Of a stretch of 64,000 bases of DNA, positions 22,118 to 33,815 are shown in pieces (positions within the stretch are counted from its first letter, which is position 1; each line of letters starts with the position of its first letter). Position numbers and translations under genes: made by a program. The stretch spans positions 1,178,001-1,242,000 of the forward strand of contig JAGTXK010000073.1 of the NCBI GenBank assembly GCA_019096195.1. The letters are read 5' to 3'. The stretch comes from Boletus sp. NGJ (taxonomy: Eukaryota; Basidiomycota; Agaricomycetes; Boletales; Boletaceae). A model generated the notes under the pieces. The model did not search any database. It was not told where the DNA came from and saw nothing but the letters and a program-made list of their open reading frames with translations.

Positions 22118-25100
22118 ATGGACATCTACTCCATATCCTTCACCCATCCCCGCAGGTCCCGCCATATTCATTCGCCTTCCTCCTCCTTCGACGCCCATGA
22201 CCACCGTCTCCCTCCCCACATCCAACATCTCCCCGAAAACTTTCCCTCCGTCCTCCCCCTCCCCGCAACTCAGCCTTCTCCGTCAAATCAGGCTGATTCA
22301 GAGACCGTCGAGAAGCTCGCCATCCTCGCAAGGTCTCTCCACAATGTACAACTCTCCTCCCTCCTCTCAGACGGCGGTCGCAGTTGGAATTTTTACATCT
22401 CTGGCGCATACCAACAGGTCATGCTCGCCCGTGGTATGCTTCTTAAAGACAGTCCTGTACAGGTCAGCCCCCTCTCTCCTCGCTTCTTCTTAGCCCCTCT
22501 TCCTCACACCCCCTCTCCAGCATCGCACCGCCATCAAGGTGCCCCGTTCCGACATCCTCGATTCTCCCTCCTCAAAACCTACACTCAAACCCGACGTACG
22601 CCGCAAGCTCGACGAAATCGCCTCCCTTACTTATGCTCACATCGCCGTCGTAAATTCCCCTCTTTCCCTCTCGAGCCGAACACCCCCCGACGGCATATCC
22701 ACTAGCGCAGGTTGGACTGGCCTCGAAACTGAGCGTGTTTGTGAGCTCGTCGTCACCGGTCAAGGTGATACGACGGAGCTCGCAAGGGTTAGGCTCTTGG
22801 TCATGTTGGATGAACTCGTCCGTCTCCCTCTTTCTTCTCCTCGACTTTCTCTCATTCCGTCTATAGAGCGGTTTGCATGCGGAACCTTGCGAAATTGACC
22901 AAAAATTACAAGCCATCATTGCTGGCCGTAAACGTCATGTGCTTCAATCCATTCAAGAGGAGACTGCAACCAACATTTATTGCCCTTCCCCTCTCCAGGG
23001 CCTCGTTGGTCCAGATCTTGTCCCGCCGTCGCTCGGCACCAATGGCAATGTTCAGTCTGGCCAGTCCCAAGGGGGTCATCATCAGCAGGCCCAGAATCCA
23101 AACGTCATATGGATCACCGGTGAGTTTTTCGGCGTTCAGAGAGCCAGAGACATGCTGTTCCAGCTCTCTGCAAACAAAGTTCGTTTCGCTCCTCAGACTT
23201 GTGAACCCTACTCATCTCATCGTGCACAGAGTAAGAACGTTATCTCTCGTGATACTGTCATCGTTCCCCGCAAGCTCGATTGGATGGTTCTTGATCGGGC
23301 TGAGGACCTCAAGTCCATCATGTCCGACAACGCGACTTTTATCCAGTTCCCACCCATCGGCAGTTCGACGAGCTTGATTACCGTATATGGCGATCATCGG
23401 GTCAATGTACAGAGGACAATCAGAGGGATAATGCAACTTGTGTGTATTTTGATTCCTTTCGTCTGTGTTGTTCTCTCATCTCGCATAACCAGACCTGTCA
23501 ATATTACGTTGCGTCTTTCTGGCTCCTGCCAATTCAATTCAACGTGCTCCTCCCGCCTGCGACACTCAGCAGTTCGCAGGTGACGACACTCTTGAAGCAA
23601 ATTTCGCTCACGACTGGTGCAGAGGTCGTCTTCAAAAGCATGTGTTTCGAGATGCACGGTCTCGAGTATGAAGTCCGAGCGGCCGTCAACATGATTTTGG
23701 ATTTGGATCTCGTGAAGGTGCGGTTCTGCTTGCTCCCCAATGTATTCACGATTGTTTACGCTGCCCTAAACAACAGGCATTCCATCACGAAATTCGCTTT
23801 CAGGTTGAACTCGCCAATGAACATCGCGAGTTCATCTCAGGAAAGAAGAACGGCAAGATCAACAAGATTATGCAATCAGCATCGGTCAAAATAAAGTTCG
23901 AGACGTTTAACGACCACAACTTCCTTATTGATCTTTCGGGCTCCGACGCCTCAATCTTGACTGGTCTTACGCTTCTGCAAGAGGAGCTTCCCGCTGAGAT
24001 ATCATTCCATGTTCCAGAGGCATACCATAAGCGTATTATTGGTATCGGAGGAAGGAACATTCAGAGGATCATGAAGAAGTATGGAGTTTACGTCAAGTTT
24101 TCGAATGCAGAAGAGTTTGCTGCATTGGGCGGGTATAACGATAATGAGGATAATGTCGTGGCGAGAACGCCGTCCAAGAATGCAATCAATCTGGATAATC
24201 TGAAGCAATCGGTTATGGAGATTGTAAACCCAAAGGTGCGTCGAGTCGCCGCGGTACTCAATGCAACACCCTATTTATCCGACTCCAGGACAAGGATTAT
24301 GTCAATGAGACCCTATCGATCCCCCGCCGATACCACCGCACATTGCTTGGCGAAAAAGCTATCTTTATACACGATATCGAGTCCAAGACAAATTCGCGTG
24401 TGCGGTTCCCGGATAAAGAAACAGCTTCGGACGTCGTGACGATTTTCGGTCCCGAAAGTCAAGTGCAGATTGCTGCTGCTATGCTACTAGTCAGTTTCCT
24501 CTATCTTACATCCGTTGTTTCATCTTACCATCAACAGGAACATGTTCCATTCGAGGCGGACATGGCAGTTCCACCTAGTTCTGATCTACCGGTGGTCTGC
24601 TCCTCCCCGGAGTTTGTCGCATTTGTTGAACGTGTCAAACGCGAATTCCAAGTATCAATTACACCGAATCTCAAAACTCCCGCTCCAATTCACTCTACAA
24701 ATGGTTCCAGTACCTCACTGGACCATCCATCCACTTCTCAAGCCTCGCCCCAAACGGCGCACATTCAATCGCAGGGCGAGTATAGCTTCAAATTTAGGTG
24801 TCAGAGGTCAAACAGCGACTTCCTACTTGCGGCAAGGGAGATGCTCGAGCAATTCCTGTTAAATCATAACGTACGGGTGTACCCTTCACCGACGGCGCAC
24901 ACACACAAGAGGGGCGACTCGTTCGCCGAGGCATTCCCACACTTTGATAGCAAAGTACTTTCGACTGCAAGAAGGCATGGTGAGTTCTCACCCTCTACTT
25001 GGTCATATGTGAAAACGCTTCTGCATGGATTGGAGACTCATTTTAGACTACCACAGAGTCAGTCGAGTTGACCCGGTCGTCGGAGATCCTCGGTGATCGA

Positions 25101-25695
25101 CGGCTGAGGCTAGCAAATTCATCTCCGGATGTAAAAGCACTCTTCAATGCTCCTGCATACATTTACGATCTCGAGGAACATGAGGATTCGCAATCAGCGT
25201 ACGGGCCGCCTGGGACGGGGCTTGACTATTGGACGCCATTACCGCCAATTGTGGGTTTTTATTGCTGCAATTCCAAGTTCATTACCTCACCGGATCGATC
25301 TCTTCTAGGGCTCAGGAATCACATCCCGAACTCGCAATACCGACGATGCTCTGAAACGGGGCTCGGATTCTCTCCTTGAGTCCAAGATCAAGGAACAGAT
25401 TTCCAAACCCCGGTCTCTTCAAAATCGCGCACAGTCCCTTGATCTCACGTACTCCCTCTCGCGAATCACCGAGGGTTCCTCGCGACTCCAACCTCCAGAA
25501 TCACCCACAACGTCTACCGGTGGAGGTACGGGGGGGAATTCGAGCCCAACGAGCGTCACCGCACCCTCATTCCCTAGTGTATATGCGCCAAGGCCATCGG
25601 CCGTGATGGGATCTTCTGCCCAGAGAAATGCGAGGGTGATGGATGAGGAAGTTGTGGATGAGGTGTCGCGGGTGATGTCGAACCTTGGGCTCTGA
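22118..25695 (+). CDS. Multi-KH-domain RNA-binding protein
   Basis: The protein has several KH-like modules. The clearest is around PEAYHKRIIGIGGRNIQRIM, then KKYGVYVKFSN, with the GGRN loop of a KH fold; another is SIPRRYHRTLLGEKAIFIHD, then IESKTNSRVRFPDKE. Weaker repeats precede it (GRKRHVLQSIQEETATNIY; KLDWMVLDRAEDLKSIMSDN). The C-terminal third is Ser/Pro-rich and disordered, ending EVVDEVSRVMSNLGL. About nine exons join in one frame set between 22118 and 25695. The organisation recalls fungal vigilin-like or Bicaudal-C-like RNA-binding proteins, which act in mRNA localisation or translation control, but I cannot name an orthologue. The N-terminus is uncertain: the ATG at 22118 gives MDIYSISFTHP, and the frame upstream is also open in another phase. 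Confidence 0.75.
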
Positions 25696-26522
25696 GAGTT
25701 GCCCCGGTTCGTACGCACCTTTTGACATCCTTACTTTACCCCTCAGCTCTTCCGGAATACAAAAAGAAAAAAAGAAAAAGGAAGGGACCAAGTTTTGCCG
25801 CAGAAGAAGGAAAAAAAGGCGCTGATACGGTGAACTACCCCGTCGAGAACATGGTCTTACCCTGATCCAGAAGGAATGTGGTATTCCTTTTGAAACCGAC
25901 TGTTATTCTCTCTCTGTCTCTCTCTTGTCATGGGACTCCTATCCATTCAGGATTTCTATTTATCTGGGAACATGTATCAGGAGATCTGTATCTCCACCTG
26001 GTACCCTGTCCCGTCGCATCCATTACTCCGCCTCTGTCACGTTGCCTCACTCTCGTCATCTACACAACGGCATCATTTCCTACACATCGCTTCTCTCTTC
26101 AAGGTTGAAAATCACTCACCCATTTTTCTCATCCACCATCGCACACACTTGACGGACAGACCGTCACGTTGCTTCTGCTATCATCACTTCCATCAATTAT
26201 CTTGCTCCGGGATGCCCACATGCCTATCAAGCTGATGCACCCAGCCTTGGTAAGGCTATGGTTGGATCCGACAGCTTCTATCCAGTTTCTCTGTTTTCCT
26301 ATGTCCGGATTGTCACATTGTGTCGCTGTGGCCCTTTCATACTTTGCTCTATCTCCTGCGGTCGTTTCCCTTTTTGCTTTTTGTACATTACATAGGCAGA
26401 TAGTCTCTACAATAGTGGGTTGGCCATATTGTTATCCTTCCACTAATAAAAGCTATTTATCTGGTGGTATGAATCTGGTCCATGAACGAGTTGCACTGAA
26501 GTTCCCATACATGGAGGTCATG
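25696..26522. other. Long intergenic region between convergent genes
   Basis: This 827-bp gap lies between the stop codons of the KH-domain gene and VMA5. It contains a purine-rich run (25760-25820) and a pyrimidine-rich part (25900-26150). Open frames up to about 127 codons exist but show no family resemblance, no convincing splice pattern and a composition like the other frames. I see no gene here. Confidence 0.45.
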
Positions 26523-28166
26523 TTAGAAAATGATCCAGGGTACCTCGTATAATACAAAATCAAAAATTTCCTGCTCCAGGAGTGTTTGATATTCTCCTAT
26601 GAACTCATCTGTTCCACCTTCTTTCTGTTTCTTGGATCGGCCGGAACGAGGGGCGAGGTATCCAAACTGGCTGGTCAGAATTGAGAGCGTCTTCTTGGTC
26701 GACTTTGGGTCGGGCTGGGTAAGTGGGCGATCAGCATAGCTTCGAAGAAAAAGGGATATTCTATACCTTGATAGCGAGTCCAACATAGTTCGCAGGTAGA
26801 CCATATCGGAGGACGCTCTCTACGAACAAGCGCAGGATCTTGAGGTGTACCAGGAGCTGGAAGGACTCTGAGAAGTTCGTCCGGGACAGCCTCAATAGTT
26901 CCGTCTAGAGAAGCGATAAGTAAGCACGGAGCAGGGACGCCTTGCGTGGTCCCTCACCCAAAGTTCCTTCTCGGTAGTATCTGCCACTTCGAGCTCTTCT
27001 CGCTGTTTGTCTATCTGCTCTTCCGAGTACACAAAGTCACGCACGATGAATCTGTGAAGCTTCGGCGTTCAATTTGACAGCTTTTCGCCTGGATTAACGC
27101 ACTTGTTCTCCCTGCATTTCTGCACAAACTCGTCGTGTACCCTTTTGAAAATCACGACGCCAAAGAGGGTATATTCATCGTCAGAAGCAATGACGCTGTT
27201 CACGGCACGCAACGATCAGAAACGTGTTTGCATCGCGACATCACGGTAACTCACGATGACGAACGCGGGACCACCATGCTCGTCAGACGTTCATATTTCG
27301 TATTCCACTCTTTCGTAAGCGTTCTTTCAGATCAAAGATGAGTGATGTGCGAGCGGAAAAGATGGGAAGGGACATGATCACAAAACCTTACTTTGGTACT
27401 GCCACTAAACATGTCTGCATGTATTCTGAATCTTGTATCATGTCTTCTTTCGACACGACGTCGACAAGAGACCGCACGGAGAGGTTACCCCTGGGTGCAA
27501 AACGTCATCCACGGGGCTAGAGAACAGCATGAGGCATGAACGCACGTCTTCTTTCGTTGCATTTGCACGAGGGATCCCTTGACAAGGTTGTAGTTATTCA
27601 GTTTAGACTTCATCATGTTATCAATGGATGCCATGTCCTGGACGCGTGATTAGCATGCGGCGATTGGTATGATGAGGTGGGGTGGGGTGGAGACGTGTGA
27701 TATTACCTTGTTGAGGACGTCGACGGTCTCTCGCAGGCTTCTCTGTACGCCATATCTGCCTTCGTTCCATCGCCAGCCCTTGAAAATGTAATCATCGACG
27801 CTTCGTTCGTTCACTAAGATGTGCTGTGCAAGCTTTGCAGGATCGTTGTTGAGAAGGTTGCGCAGAGTGTCAACTGTCTTCGCGACGGTAGAAGTGAAGA
27901 ACGCGTCCTGCTTCGGGAGCTCCTCGGAGAGAGTGATGAGGGAATCTAGGGTGCCGGTCTACGGGTTGGCCCTAAATGAACACTGCGTGGTGGACAAGGA
28001 ACGACAAAGGGAGGTGCACCTTGAACGCAGGGATGGCAAACTCGGCAACGGCTGTCTGCGAGGACCGAGACGCTTGAGCGAGCTTGGACGCGATTTCTGG
28101 GAACAGTCCTTCGGCATCCCCGTCATGTGGGATGGCGATCAACCATGTACTCTGATCAGACGGCAT
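26523..28166 (-). CDS. VMA5: V-type proton ATPase subunit C
   Basis: Subunit C joins the V1 and Vo sectors of the vacuolar proton pump and controls their reversible separation. The start at 28166 gives [20 protein letters not shown], followed by FAIPAFKVG-type strand residues. Downstream exons encode [34 protein letters not shown] and [20 protein letters not shown]. The best-conserved block is [20 protein letters not shown], then [19 protein letters not shown], and then [17 protein letters not shown]. The protein ends [20 protein letters not shown], then IIF, as in fungal homologues. About ten exons are needed; splice limits between 27050 and 27650 are approximate. A G-rich run (ggggtggggtgg, near 27676) lies in one intron. 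The gene is divergent from the sulfurtransferase gene, with 175 bp between start codons. Confidence 0.87.
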
Positions 28167-28341
28167 CGTCGTGGTCGTCCTTGTGGACTTTGAGATGCTC
28201 CTCGACGAGATATGGCTCGGGAGTCGAGTGCTCCAGCCGCAAGGAGGACAACCCAATCGGGACTTGACCTATCCGTCGGTCGCGAAAAATAAATAAATAA
28301 ACGTCTCATGTTGTTCTCATGTGCGCTATGATTAGGACTCT

Positions 28342-29607
28342 ATGTTGCCTGTCTTTCTCCGTCTCGGGAGGCTTGCTTTCCCATCCCCACCTAGGTTCAT
28401 CTCCACCACGACCATGGCCCCATATCTGCTCTCCCCATCCAACCTGCGCGATGTGATGTCTTCGGGGAATGTGTCGGTCCTCGATGCCAGCTGGTTCAGG
28501 CCCGGCTCCCCTCGGAAACCCCTCCAGGAGTTCCAGGCGAAGCGCATCCCTGGCGCGCAATTCTTGGACCTCGACGAGGTCGCGAGCCCTCATGAACTCG
28601 GCCTCAAGCACATGATGCCTTCTGAGCGATTCTTTGCCGATGCATGTGGTCTGTTTTTCATACCGTCCAATCTTTTTCAACGTTGAACAATTCCGAGATA
28701 GAAAAATTTGGCATCCACTCCAACTCCCATGTAGTAATGTGAGCTCCTTTCCAGCCGAAAGAATGACCCAGAGAGTGAAAGATGACTTAGATACGATACA
28801 TATGGAGTCTTCTCCTCGCCTCGTGCGCTCTTCATGTTCAGGGCGTTCGGCCATCAAAAGTCCAGCATCCTTGATGGTGGTCTGCCACGTTGGGAGGCAG
28901 AGGGTTTTGAAACTGAGGGTATCCCACCCACAGGAGAGAAGACGTCCACCTATCCCACTCCTGTCCTTGACGGAGCATCTATCCGCTGTGAGACTTCATT
29001 TGCACTATCGACCAATCACATTCATTCTGAGAGCCGATGGCAGCCTATGAACAGGTGGTGGCCAACTCGCTTCTGAATCCAGCGTCAGATCCCGCTGTAG
29101 AACTGGTCGTCGACGCTCGCTCCCGCGGCCGGTATGTGAATTTCTACTGCGCTGCATATTGTGCCTGTCCTTACCCACGATAACGTGTAGCTTCCTTGCG
29201 ACTGACCCAGACCCGCGCCCCGGTCTATCTTCGGGGCACATACCGCATTCGTTCTCCCTTCCATTCGACGTGTTCCTCAAAACTCACACAGTACCCAACA
29301 CGTCCATCAACTATACCACTATCTTGTCTGAACCTGAATTACGGCAAGCCCTCGTGGATGCCATTGGAGCTGACCAGGCGCAGTTGGTCTTGACGGGGAA
29401 TCGTCCAATTACCACCACCTGTGGAAGTGGCATGACAGCCGGGATTTTATGGCTGGGTCTGAAACTCTTGGGCGTACCAAATGTTGCGCTCTATGACGAG
29501 GTATGCACCGATCACGCTTGACCCGGCCGGTAATTAATGAAGTCGTCCCACAGTCATGGACAGGATACGCCAGCAGGGCGGAGAGCCGCATCGAAAAGTC
29601 AGCGTAG
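28342..29607 (+). CDS. Thiosulfate/3-mercaptopyruvate sulfurtransferase, two rhodanese domains
   Basis: These enzymes move sulfane sulfur from mercaptopyruvate or thiosulfate to an acceptor; fungal Tum1 also feeds tRNA thiolation. The N-terminus (MLPVFLRLGRLAFPSPPRF, then ISTTT) is basic and may target mitochondria; an inner Met starts MAPYLLSPSNLRDVM. The first, inactive-type domain includes VSVLDASWFRPGSPR, RIPGAQFLDLDEVA, HVVIYDTYGVFSSPRALFMF and LDGGLPRWEAEGF. The second carries ELVVDARSRGRF, GHIPHSFSLPFDVFL and the active-site loop TTCGSGMTAGI with the catalytic Cys, then NVALYDESWTGYASR. Introns lie near 28651-28708, 28738-28790, 28990-29049, 29133-29190 and 29501-29553. The end is EKSA at 29607. 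Its promoter is shared with VMA5. Confidence 0.9.
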
Positions 29608-29869
29608 AGTTGTTGAAATCATCAAAATCTATTGTTGTCGCTGTGGTCTATCTTTTGTGTAGTATGATACTTGTACAGTAGCGTAAGTGATGGTACAACA
29701 TTAGTTGTTGCTCGTCATTGCGTTTGCGTTGAGTCGTAAGTGATGGTGTTTGTTGTACAAGTCAAGTCCCAGGATGTCATAACGATACACATACCCGATG
29801 ATGAAACCCCTTGAGCCCCTCTATCTAAAACCCGAAAAGAAAAGAATGACAAAGCAGGGATGCAACAGA

Positions 29870-30651
29870 TTAGCAGATTTCTGTATGTCGGTCCACAACG
29901 GTCATTAACCCTCTGACGCCTTTGGCGGCTTCAATCTGCACGGGTCTCTGCGCATCTGGCCAAGTCGACCGCGCTACAGTCGCATAGTAGTGAACCTGAG
30001 CGCACGTTCAATGATACTATCAAGTAATTCACACAGCAGAAAAAGGGTACTCACTACGACTTTGAATTCATCCCGTTTTTGGACTCTAGGATGACGAATA
30101 ATACAATCCCATCTGCGTCGGAATGGGGTGCATTGATCATTCTGATGCGGAGTCAGGCGAGGAAGACTTACTGCTCCTCTAATAGGACGTTGCCGCCCAT
30201 CGTCTTTGCCATGGAATATAGCCCTTTGCGGGAGATATCAACTAATCTCCCAGCGTCGACACCTCCTTTGCAAAGAAACTGCTCAGTGTGCGTGACACGG
30301 GGGCCAACCTTCACAGGGGTCGTTTTGGCCAACGTGACATGTGTACATGCCGGACCAGAACAGCTCTTGAGGCTGTCCTTATCATTGCCTTGGGCAACAA
30401 TTTCGATGTTCTTGCGAGTGTGGTTGATGTTCTTGCCGAAGAGACGGGAGAAGATGAGGGTACAGCAATTGACCATGTCGAGTGGGCTAGCGAGGAGCTT
30501 CGAGTGCATTTACAAAGGGGATGGACCGAGGAACCTGAGGGTTGACCACTCTACTATTTTATACGAGCCTGCCGGATGTGGCATTACTCACGTCTGGCAT
30601 TCGTGCTTTCCCGCCTTCGCAACTCTCTCCGAGGTGAATTACTCGATCCAT
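29870..30651 (-). CDS. Conserved protein of unknown function with a Cys-containing core
   Basis: The reading starts at 30651 with MDRVIHLGESCEGGKARMPD and continues, after an intron of about 95 nt, with LLASPLDMVNCCTLIFSRLF. The core is GKNINHTRKNIEIVAQGNDK, then SCSGPACTHVTLAKTTPVKV, EQFLCKGGVDAGRLVDISRK and MAKTMGGNVLLEEQWDCIIR. The C-terminus runs KVVVHYYATVARSTWPDAQR, then GVRGLMTVVDRHTEIC. The third exon joins by an acceptor at 30101-30102, which restores EEQW; a simpler acceptor gives a poorer frame. The length is about 190 residues, with eight cysteines and no signal peptide or membrane segment. The regular, well-formed composition argues for a real, conserved protein. I do not recognise the family and propose no function. 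Confidence 0.65.
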
Positions 30652-30904
30652 CTTGCCAAAGAAGACTTGCACGAGGCGTTTCCAAAATTAAATGAAGGTC
30701 TTGAGGTAATATCACCATCTGTTATGCTTCTCATCATTGAAATGCGTGATCGTGACCTCTTCAATATGTGTCTCGCAGTCAGATCGTTCCTAACGGACCT
30801 GATACGCTGAACAAATATAAATCTGTGTGCTTGGGATGAAGTAATGAGCCCATGAGGATGAGATACAAATACAGGGGCGACTGGGAGGACACACGTTCAA
30901 TAAG

Positions 30905-31420
30905 TTACGAAAGCGAACGCTGTCCTTGAAGGACGGCTATGAAAGGGGGTCGTCGCAAGGCAGGGGGTTTACCGGATACGTATCCTGCGCGCCCAATATA
31001 ATCAATCTCTATTCGATGCCACTTTCCCTGTCGTAAGCGCGCCAACGTCCAGCTGTGATTCCAGTCGTCATCAGTCCCTTGCGAAATGCCGGAAGATTTA
31101 GAAATGATCACCCCTCCAGGAGCAAGACGTTGTAATGTTTCTTCGCAACCTCCTGCAATAGCTGCTGTTGTGAGAACAACAGCGCGTTGGCACATTGATC
31201 CCCATCCGGGGCGTGCCTCTTGAAGTCAAAGATGTACTTCCTACACAGGTCATTTGCTCCGATGTGCACGATATCAATTTCTGGGGAAAGACGATTAGCG
31301 GGTACTCCTCGAGATCGCAGGATGAGTGTCACCTGTTTCATCAAACATGAGCACGGGTTCTACAGTCTCGCACCCTACAACCTCCCAAGGTTGATTGTGC
31401 TTTCGACGAAACCACCTCAT
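30905..31420 (-). pseudogene. Doubtful gene or gene fragment with an IGANDL motif
   Basis: From an ATG at 31420 the frame reads MRWFRRKHNQPWEVVGCETV, then EPVLMFDET, an intron with donor gtgaca and acceptor ccccag, then EIDIVHIGANDL. That last string resembles the metal-site strand of HpcH/HpaI-type aldolases (IGxNDL). After this, two frames are open. One continues to EVAKKHYNVLLLEG and stops. The other, reached by an intron, gives AIAGGCEETLQRLAPGGVII, then WNHSWTLARLRQGKWHRIEI, and stops at 30905. Neither matches the rest of that family well. It could be a decayed or truncated aldolase gene, or an unrelated gene. The upstream stretch 31421-31930 has no clear partner exons. Confidence 0.3.
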
Positions 31421-33030
31421 GGCACCGACGCAAGCCCGCGGACGAGCCCGTGGGAGGGAGTACGCTGTGCTGCGGTGCCGTTGGCTGATCAGGGTGTACG
31501 TATCAAGCTATGTAGCATGCTGTTCGGTAGGACACCCCTGAATCTGCGCACTGCCACTCGCTCTTCGGCTGATTTAAAAGGGTGAGTCTACGCCTACTTC
31601 CAAGCGCATAATCAATACGATATTGGGCGACCTCACTGAGTCCAATTATCATACCGACTGTCTCGGACAGTCAGCATGCCTTGTTGGTTTCTTATTGGGA
31701 ACGCCAAAGAGGAATGGCACTGGTATGTGCTCATTTGCAGGCAACATTCGTGTCGTGTAGGTGTCCCAAAGGCTCCGTGGACGCAACCGAGACATACCGC
31801 CGCTATATGAAATTCATGAGCACAAATTCCACGCAGCACCGTAGCCCCGCGAATAAGAATCGACGTAGACAAACATCCACCTGTCATGGAGTCATGAGCC
31901 AGGGACAAAATCTGAACGATATGCAGTGAACTTGCCAGTGTCTGATCGATGGCATCACACTGTGATCAATGATTCCGACGACTTGCACGACGAAGAAGCA
32001 CTACTTAAGCGCAGACGCGGTGGAAGATGATTTAACAATTTAATAGGCGCGAGCTCGCCGTCGCCGTTACCATAAGAGGTAATCCACCCATCTCTCCCAG
32101 TCACTCATCTGCACTAGCCTAGACAGAATGTAACATTAACGTTATCGCTTGACTCCCAACAGGCCAAAAAATTGAGAGCTGTCAACATTGAAGCACGGTC
32201 AACAAAAAAAAAGTAAACGTCGTTTCTGCGCTAAAGAAGTGCGGCGGGATCTTCGCAATGCTGATCCATGAGATAGCCACTCTGAGCCGAACTCGTTCCA
32301 TTGCACACACTTCATTTCATACCGCGCAGCTGGACCCTATGACACGCACGCATTTTCCCGGAGTCCTTGCGCATGCGAAATTGCGAACTGGTTAGCCCAT
32401 CTCACTCGCCCGCATCGGGAGTCGGGCTTGCTTTGCTATCTAGCATCACCGATAAGTAATAAGAATGCATGAGGAAGACGCAGGTATGTGCTTATGCCCT
32501 GTGGCATGCTCGGTTGTTTCATTTGAAGTTACGGCATCATCGTAGGGGTGCACATCTGCAGGTATCACGCCCATCACTGCAGTTTCCAAGCCAAGTGCAG
32601 GTATATCAATACCATCTTTTTGCCTTTCTACTCTTTTTGTCAAGTTCTTCCAGATAAATCAGCTTCAGGTGAAACGGGAAAGATGCCGTGTCTTTTGTGC
32701 TGGTTATTCACAACATTACTTTGCAACTTCCTCGCGTGATCTGCTCTGTTTAGGCTTCAACATTTCATGTCGCAGGGGCCGCATCTGGATTTCACCGGGC
32801 TTTGGCCCACTCGTTGGAACTGCCGTAGGAACTCGTTAATGATGCGTTTTGCATGACATCGCAATAAGGATCTTTAACTGAGGATATTTACTTGCAAGTA
32901 TTGGCCAGCATCATACCACTAGACTTTTAATATTTCAAAGACTTGACCACTTTCAACAAGACTACAATTTATTCTCCGTGAAACCTGCGCTATAAATTTC
33001 GGCCTGAAACTAGTGCCGCGAAAATTCCCT
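31421..33030. other. Gene-poor stretch, 1.6 kb
   Basis: No gene can be supported here. Open frames are short (at most about 90 codons) and lack family resemblance. A-rich runs lie at 32197-32215. The base composition is more AT-rich than in neighbouring genes, especially 32840-33000, which fits promoter and decayed sequence. I saw no terminal repeats, target-site duplications or reverse-transcriptase or transposase motifs. Confidence 0.4.
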
Positions 33031-33815
33031 TCAAAGGAACGACGCTAGGCCCGCCAAAACAGCTGCAACAACACCAGTGTTTGTCACCATATTCATTCCG
33101 GCAGCGCTGCTAGCCGTCGGCGATGAAGCGGCCACACTCGCCGTGATATTGGTACAGGTAGAGGTCGCGTTAGCTGGAACCGTCGCATTAGCGGTTAGCG
33201 TCAAGTCTGCGCACTAGCGGTTCCATTAATTCTGAGATATTATTTATGAATCAGAATGCGAAACCAACCTGATACAGGACGCCGTCGCCCCCGTCGAAGA
33301 TCACCTGAATAGTCGCATTCACTCCGTCCTGGATGCCAGAGACACCAGACGCCGTGATGTTGATTGGGAAGCAATACATCCCTTCTCCGTTCGTCTGGAA
33401 ATATGAGACGACCAACTGATACCCCGACGAAGAGCTGAAATTAGTGAATGATGTTGGGTTTTGAACCGTGGAGATAATGACACCAACTACGCGGTAGGAA
33501 AACCTAAGTTAGCCTGTCTGATTACCTTTGGGCGTGGTGAAAAAAATACCAGTCCATGCCGGGTGTTCGCTGTTAAGGTTGATTATCCCGTTATTGATTG
33601 GGAATACAGTGCGATTCGAAACCGCGTTGTTATACCCGTCTATAATATAATCGTGGTTTAGAGAATTACCATTCAGCATTAGCATACTACTGACCACAGA
33701 ACGTTGGCTCCGAATTCTGAACAAATGGTCCCCTTGGCAGGGGGTATTGAAGTTGGAAGTGTGCATTTGCAACAGCAGCGAATGCAGCAGTGAGAACGGC
33801 AGAAACAAAAAGCAT
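33031..33815 (-). CDS. Bim1-like copper-binding protein, secreted and GPI-anchored (X325 family)
   Basis: Bim1-like (X325) proteins resemble lytic polysaccharide monooxygenases but bind copper for uptake; Cryptococcus Bim1 works with the Ctr1 transporter in copper-poor conditions. The start at 33815 gives a signal peptide ([18 protein letters not shown]). Cleavage would expose His as residue 1 of [20 protein letters not shown], which is the copper-ligand position. Then follow [35 protein letters not shown] with a second conserved His, [40 protein letters not shown] and [11 protein letters not shown] Ser/Thr/Ala linker precedes a C-terminal hydrophobic tail ([14 protein letters not shown]), a GPI signal. 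There are three introns. The adjacent minus-strand gene 1 kb upstream is a CTR copper transporter. Confidence 0.88.

Noticed and set aside
26169-26552. A 127-codon plus-strand frame between the KH gene and VMA5
   Set aside because: It overlaps the VMA5 end, has no recognisable motif and no supporting splice pattern.
29660-29765. Repeat gtaagtgatggt (two copies) with flanking gtacaa inverted words
   Set aside because: Short and imperfect, in the 3' flank of the sulfurtransferase gene; could be chance or a simple duplication.
31421-33030. Retroelement or DNA transposon remnant in the gene-poor stretch
   Set aside because: No terminal repeats, target duplications or enzyme motifs were seen by eye; low gene content alone is not enough.
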